This document shows positions 60,213-64,000 of a DNA stretch of 64,000 bases, in pieces. Origin of the DNA: Thalassovita sp. (GTDB lineage: Bacteria; Bacteroidota; Bacteroidia; Cytophagales; Flammeovirgaceae); the NCBI GenBank assembly GCA_002729595.1, contig PBYL01000192.1:1-64000 (forward strand), read 5' to 3'. The notes under the pieces are model-generated. The model was not told the DNA's origin. It saw nothing but the letters and a program-made list of their open reading frames with translations, and ran no database searches. A program made the position numbers and the translations under genes. How positions within the stretch are numbered: position 1 is the first letter of the stretch; every line of letters starts with the position of its first letter.

Positions 60213-62081
60213 TTATTTATTAGTAGAAACTGCTACATTGTCTAATAGAAAGATCGCTTCGTCAACTGATTCATCGGTTCCTGGTAATGGTTCTGATTTC
60301 TGTTGATTCGGGGTTTTTCTGTTAGGCAAGTTTCTGTATTCTCCTGTTCTAAAAGATAATCTCTCTACAGATTTTACAGCTTCTGCTAATTGAGCATCTT
60401 TTAATACTTCTTTTCCATTGATGCTTAAGCTGTATTTTCCATAAAGTGTTGCATCAACATCTAAAGCTATTTCGTAAGTTTTACCAGCTTCGTATTTCAT
60501 CACTGTTTCAAACTCGCTACCATTATTTGCTAGAATCTCTCCTTTTTCATTTAAGATAATTCTTACAGGTCGGTTTCCATATCTATCGACTACTTCCATT
60601 TCTATAGAACCCGTATTGTTTTGTTTTGGAGTGATGCTGTATTTCACGTTTACATTCTCTCCTTCTTCAAATACCCTAATGGCTCTAGCATAATCGTAAG
60701 GGTCTTTGTCTGAAAGTTGTAAGCTTTTGCCTCCACTGGTATTTTTAACCACTTCCACTGGAGCCCAAGCTGGATGGTAAATATTCCAATCTTTTACTTT
60801 GCCACCTACTTCCATTTTTTCAAAATCATCTTTCACATCACCCTCTATGCTATATTTAACTGGAGTTGGCACACTACTTACCCAAATATCTTCTTTGTTC
60901 ATACTGTAAGTAAGCCACATATCATCTCCCGGAGGATTTCCATTGCCTTCTACAATGCCTCTTGTATAACAAGGTCCGAAATCTTTCCATCTACCAAAAA
61001 ACTTTCTTGCTGGAATTTCTCCATGCACAAGCACCATGTTATCATAGATAATTCCATCATCACTGGTAAACGTAATAAGTGGGAATCTGTACTCCTGCAT
61101 CTCAATCGGATTGTAAGCCATTGCATATCTACCATCGTCAGTTTTTTGTCCCCAGTTTTTACCACCAGCCATTAATAAAGTAGGTACTTTTACAGGTTTC
61201 GAAAAAGTTTTTCCTTCGTCATCAGATAATGCCGAATGAGAAAACTTCCATAAAGCCACCACTTTTCCATCTTTTCTGTGATAGTAAGAAAGCGCCGAAA
61301 TTTCCTCTCCTTCTACAGGTACTTCGTAAAATCCATTTTGGTCGGTGTCTTCATCTCGCCATTGTAGCGTTTTCAACTTGTCGCTTAATAATGCATCACA
61401 AGCTGCTACAAAACCTTTGTCTTTTGAACTTTTGTAAAAAGGATAGCTCGTATTGCTCTCATCAAAATCTGTATAGCTGCTGTATTTTATAAAATGTATT
61501 GGACCTAAAGTACCATCTTTATAAATCTCTCTTACAACTCTGCCGATTCCTCCTTCATTAAATGGATGTTCGGTATGACCATAAAAAGCCAATAGTAATA
61601 GGCGTTTGTTTGGTGCTACATAAAAACCCATTCGTTGGTGCATCATGTAACCATCGTATCCTTCTGGAATTTCTACACCTTCGGGAGCTTTATAAGGAGG
61701 AAAAGCTTCTTTAGGTTTCTCCCAGTTTCTACCATCTTTTGAAGTAACTAATAAAGTATGTCCGGGAGCAATGTGCTCATCTATGGGGTTACTCAAATAT
61801 TCTAAATAGAATGTTCCATTCCAATAAGCAATATTCGGTGCGTGATTATACGTCCAACCGAAATCGTCTGCCAATTCGGGATGTGTTCTGTTTACTCTTA
61901 AAACTTGGGTATTCTCTGTACCAATAGCATATCTCAATCTGCCTTCGTGCACACTAGGGTCGATTGTAACTCCACCAACATATCTTACTGGTTCGTGAAT
62001 AGAGCCTGTTTGTGCAAATACAGATAAATTGAGAAATAAAAATGAGAAAAGAGTGAGTGTTGAATTATAGCGTTTTCGCAT
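60213..62081 (-). CDS. secreted beta-propeller enzyme (sialidase/BNR-like; possible uronate-releasing lyase)
   Basis: 622 residues with a signal peptide (FLFLNLSVFAQ, cleavage near 23). Region 30-420 is a propeller with BNR/Asp-box-like strands (SDDEGKTFSKP, TSKDGRNWEKP, TSDDGIIYDN) and a His/Arg-rich face (MMHQRMGFYVAP). Region 430-610 is a LamG-like jelly roll (SIEMEVVDRYGNRPVRIILN, YGKYSLSINGKEVLKDAQL). The pattern resembles the family of rhamnosyl-glucuronate lyases (PL42, formerly GH145); naming it so is inferred from the fold and from the neighbouring glucuronate genes. It could alternatively be a sialidase-like hydrolase. Confidence 0.7.
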   Translation of the reverse strand: MRKRYNSTLTLFSFLFLNLSVFAQTGSIHEPVRYVGGVTIDPSVHEGRLRYAIGTENTQVLRVNRTHPELADDFGWTYNHAPNIAYWNGTFYLEYLSNPIDEHIAPGHTLLVTSKDGRNWEKPKEAFPPYKAPEGVEIPEGYDGYMMHQRMGFYVAPNKRLLLLAFYGHTEHPFNEGGIGRVVREIYKDGTLGPIHFIKYSSYTDFDESNTSYPFYKSSKDKGFVAACDALLSDKLKTLQWRDEDTDQNGFYEVPVEGEEISALSYYHRKDGKVVALWKFSHSALSDDEGKTFSKPVKVPTLLMAGGKNWGQKTDDGRYAMAYNPIEMQEYRFPLITFTSDDGIIYDNMVLVHGEIPARKFFGRWKDFGPCYTRGIVEGNGNPPGDDMWLTYSMNKEDIWVSSVPTPVKYSIEGDVKDDFEKMEVGGKVKDWNIYHPAWAPVEVVKNTSGGKSLQLSDKDPYDYARAIRVFEEGENVNVKYSITPKQNNTGSIEMEVVDRYGNRPVRIILNEKGEILANNGSEFETVMKYEAGKTYEIALDVDATLYGKYSLSINGKEVLKDAQLAEAVKSVERLSFRTGEYRNLPNRKTPNQQKSEPLPGTDESVDEAIFLLDNVAVSTNK

Positions 62082-62127
62082 CAGTAGTCTTTTAATTGTT
62101 AGTTCTAAATGTGTAATAATCTATTGC

Positions 62128-62155
62128 CAAAGATATGACTGTTCAATTCCTGTAA
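62128..62155 (-). promoter_or_regulatory. promoter of the propeller enzyme gene
   Basis: On the minus strand TATCTTTG (62128-62135) matches TAnnTTTG exactly, with a T-rich TTTT in the -33 position about 20 bp upstream. The transcript would start near 62121, 40 bases before the ATG at 62081. Confidence 0.45.
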
Positions 62156-62495
62156 AAGACTATTCTAAAGTAATTTTTGCTAAAGTGAGCTTTGTTCTTA
62201 CCGAATTATCCTCAACTAATTCTTTTTTAAACTAAATTAGTATACAGCTAATCCCTAATAGATACAGTAATACCAATTGATAGTACAACAATTAAAATTA
62301 TTTAATATAATCAATATTTTTTAATAATTCATTTAAAGGATGTCCTGAATTGTTAAGTAATTTTTAATGTTTAGTTTTGAAACAATGGGATATTACAGTT
62401 TTACCATTTATTTTTACAATGTAAAAAAGTGTGATTATTCTTAGTTTTGTTAGCACTATTTATATTCGGCAATCACAAATACATCAATCAGCATA
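62156..62495. other. intergenic gap before the TolC gene
   Basis: The 340 bp are AT-rich. TATATTCG near 62460 weakly resembles a -7 element for the TolC gene, but the distance to a TTTG is wrong. No open frame or stable hairpin is seen. Confidence 0.4.
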
Positions 62496-63881
62496 ATGAG
62501 TAAGAAATCTTTACTTGTTTTAATGACTATCATTTTAACAAGTTACCATGCATTTTCGCAAGAAGTGCTTTCTCTTAAAAAAGCTATTGATTTAACCGTA
62601 AAGAATTATGGAACGATCAGAGCTAAAAAGCACTATTCCGAAGCATCATCCGAATTGGTTAAACGAGCCAAAAAAGCATACCTGCCTGATGTAAGACTAG
62701 GAGCACGAAACGATTATGGAACCATTAATGGTTTGTATGGACCATCTTATGGTTTTGGTGGTTCGGGTTTGGCTTCTTCTGGCCCTTACTTATCCGAAGA
62801 ATCGTGGAATGCGGCATTCGGTTCATTATACTTTACTAGTGTAAACTGGGATGTTTTCTCTTTTGGAAAGGCAAAGCAAAACATAAAAGTTGCTGAAGCC
62901 GCAGCAGAGATTAACCAAAGAGATTTTGAGCAGGAGGTTTTTCAATATAAGGTAAAAGTAGCCGCAGCATATCTCAATTTATTGGCTGCCCAACAACTAG
63001 AAAGCTCTTATCAAAAAAACCTAGAACGTGCCGAAACATTTAAACAAATTGCCACCACTCGCGCATATAATGGTCTTATAGCCGGAGTTGATTCTCTACA
63101 AGCAAACGCTGCTTTTTCTAGTGCTAAAATTGCGTTAACTCAAGCAATTGTAAATAAAGAAGAACAGGCAAATCAGTTAGCAATTTTATTAAGCTTACCT
63201 CATCAAGAGTTTATATTAGACAGCGTATTTGTAAGCAAAATTCCATTGCTTTTGCAAGATTCTGTTTCTACTAAAAACCACCCAGTTTTACAGTGGTATC
63301 AGAGTAGAATCAAATACAGCGAGTCTCAAGAAAATTTTATTAAAGCTTCTTATTTCCCAACAGTCAGTTTGGTAGGTGTAATACAAACCAGAGGTTCTGG
63401 CTTTGGCCCTAATTACGCATCTGAGCAATTAGATTACAGTTCTGCTTATTGGGATGGCGTGCAGCCAAGTAGAGGAAATTATCTTTTAGGTGTAGGATTG
63501 TTCTGGAATTTGGCTCAACCTTTTAAACTTTCCAATCAGTTTAAGGCTCAAAAGCTAACCAGTACTGGACTACAAGAAGAATATAATCTGGCGAGTCAAC
63601 AAATTGAAGCTCAACTGGCGCTTTCAGATATCAAAATCAAAAATGCACTCGACAATTTTAGAGAAGCACCTATACAAGTAGATGCGGCTCATGAAGCATA
63701 CCTCAGACAATCTAAACTGTATGAAAACGGGCTTACTGATTTAAACACAGTAACTCAGGCTTTATACGCATTGGTGAGGGCAGAAACAGATAGAGATATC
63801 GCAAACAACAATGTTTGGCAAGCTTTGCTTTTGAAAGCTGCAGCAACCGGCAATTTTAATTTATTCGAAGATCAACTGTAA
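62496..63881 (+). CDS. TolC family outer-membrane efflux protein
   Basis: 461 residues with a signal peptide (cleavage near AFSQ, residue 22). The TolC pattern of two long helical repeats is visible: LKKAIDLTVKNYGTIRAKKH, VAAAYLNLLAAQQLESSYQK, LYENGLTDLNTVTQALYALV. It forms a trimeric outer-membrane channel of a tripartite pump. The RND pump gene begins 24 bp downstream, so they are in one operon; a periplasmic adaptor is not encoded between them, and may lie further on. Confidence 0.9.
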   Translation: MSKKSLLVLMTIILTSYHAFSQEVLSLKKAIDLTVKNYGTIRAKKHYSEASSELVKRAKKAYLPDVRLGARNDYGTINGLYGPSYGFGGSGLASSGPYLSEESWNAAFGSLYFTSVNWDVFSFGKAKQNIKVAEAAAEINQRDFEQEVFQYKVKVAAAYLNLLAAQQLESSYQKNLERAETFKQIATTRAYNGLIAGVDSLQANAAFSSAKIALTQAIVNKEEQANQLAILLSLPHQEFILDSVFVSKIPLLLQDSVSTKNHPVLQWYQSRIKYSESQENFIKASYFPTVSLVGVIQTRGSGFGPNYASEQLDYSSAYWDGVQPSRGNYLLGVGLFWNLAQPFKLSNQFKAQKLTSTGLQEEYNLASQQIEAQLALSDIKIKNALDNFREAPIQVDAAHEAYLRQSKLYENGLTDLNTVTQALYALVRAETDRDIANNNVWQALLLKAAATGNFNLFEDQL

Positions 63882-63905
63882 GAATATTACAAACTAGCTT
63901 AAAAA

Positions 63906-64000
63906 ATGGATTTAATACGTTTTGCATTACGAAAACCCATCACTATTCTCGTACTAGTTGCCGGGCTTTTCTTTTTCGGTTACAAAGCGGTAAATAATAT
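63906..64000 (+). CDS. RND efflux transporter permease (5' part, cut by window end)
   Basis: ATG at 63906; 31 codons are visible: MDLIRFALRKPITILVLVAG, LFFFGYKAVNN. The start with FALRKPITILVLV followed by a membrane helix is the usual opening of AcrB-like RND permeases. The TolC gene is 24 bp upstream. The substrate cannot be predicted from this fragment. Confidence 0.85.
   Translation, partial: MDLIRFALRKPITILVLVAGLFFFGYKAVNN

Noticed and set aside
1-64000. CRISPR arrays, tRNA/rRNA genes, insertion sequences, prophage
   Set aside because: I looked through intergenic stretches on both strands for repeated spacer units, cloverleaf TTCGAAT-type arms, transposase frames with terminal repeats and phage structural genes, and saw none.

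Overview
The window is 64 kb of AT-rich, densely packed chromosome from a member of the Bacteroidota. It is most likely a Cytophagales/Flammeovirgaceae-type marine or polysaccharide-degrading bacterium; this placement is inferred. Supporting signs are a type IX secretion C-terminal sorting domain, several TAnnTTTG-type -7 promoter elements, an absence of clear Shine-Dalgarno sequences, LytTR/LytS two-component genes, a DUF1800-DUF1501 pair, and a PadR-ABC permease pair. I see no tRNA, rRNA, CRISPR array, insertion sequence or prophage.

Layout. 0-3.7 kb: end of an upstream gene, a tiny DUF5522 gene, and a cobalamin-riboswitch-controlled operon (BtuB-like TonB receptor plus surface YncE-like lipoprotein). 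3.8-4.8 kb: SCO1 and cytochrome c. 4.9-5.8 kb: ArsR repressor and SRPBCC protein with a palindromic operator over the promoter. 5.9-11.2 kb: minus-strand block with a pirin-like protein, an intradiol dioxygenase, several hypothetical proteins, a membrane-protein pseudogene with one in-frame stop, and a secreted EEP phosphodiesterase. 11.7-15.8 kb: DUF1800/DUF1501 and a sugar porter. 15.9-20.6 kb: DOPA extradiol dioxygenase, ThuA, SDR, Crp-like regulator and a Spo0M-like protein. 20.9-30.1 kb: T9SS-exported protein, LytTR two-component pair, TIR protein, a CheY-like regulator and a large hybrid kinase. 30.2-38.6 kb: nucleotidase, VWA and META lipoproteins, serine hydrolase, alkaline phosphatase, RimB-type protease with RimK ligase, and an ECF sigma factor. 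38.6-46.9 kb: an unlisted 50-residue gene, B12-dependent ribonucleotide reductase, small proteins and the ABC permease with its PadR regulator.

47-62 kb is a carbohydrate locus: GH3 enzyme, LacI regulator with palindromic operators, then a long plus-strand operon (DUF6807-ThuA fusion, two Gfo/Idh/MocA-type oxidoreductases, mannonate-type SDR, mannonate dehydratase UxuA, hexuronate MFS transporter), facing a secreted beta-propeller protein that may be an uronate-releasing lyase or sialidase-like enzyme. Together they look like capture and catabolism of glucuronate-containing glycans. The window ends with a TolC protein and the start of an RND pump.

Two themes link distant parts. B12 uptake at one end supplies the cofactor needed by the class II ribonucleotide reductase in the middle. 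Compact perfect palindromes terminate most convergent gene pairs, one of them encoding the last residues of both proteins. The least explained items are two structured intergenic RNA candidates (about 30.9 kb and 36.4 kb), an orphan terminator between divergent genes (11.4 kb), the stop-interrupted membrane gene, and the oxidoreductase/ThuA/uronate operon, which may represent an oxidative route of glycuronide cleavage.
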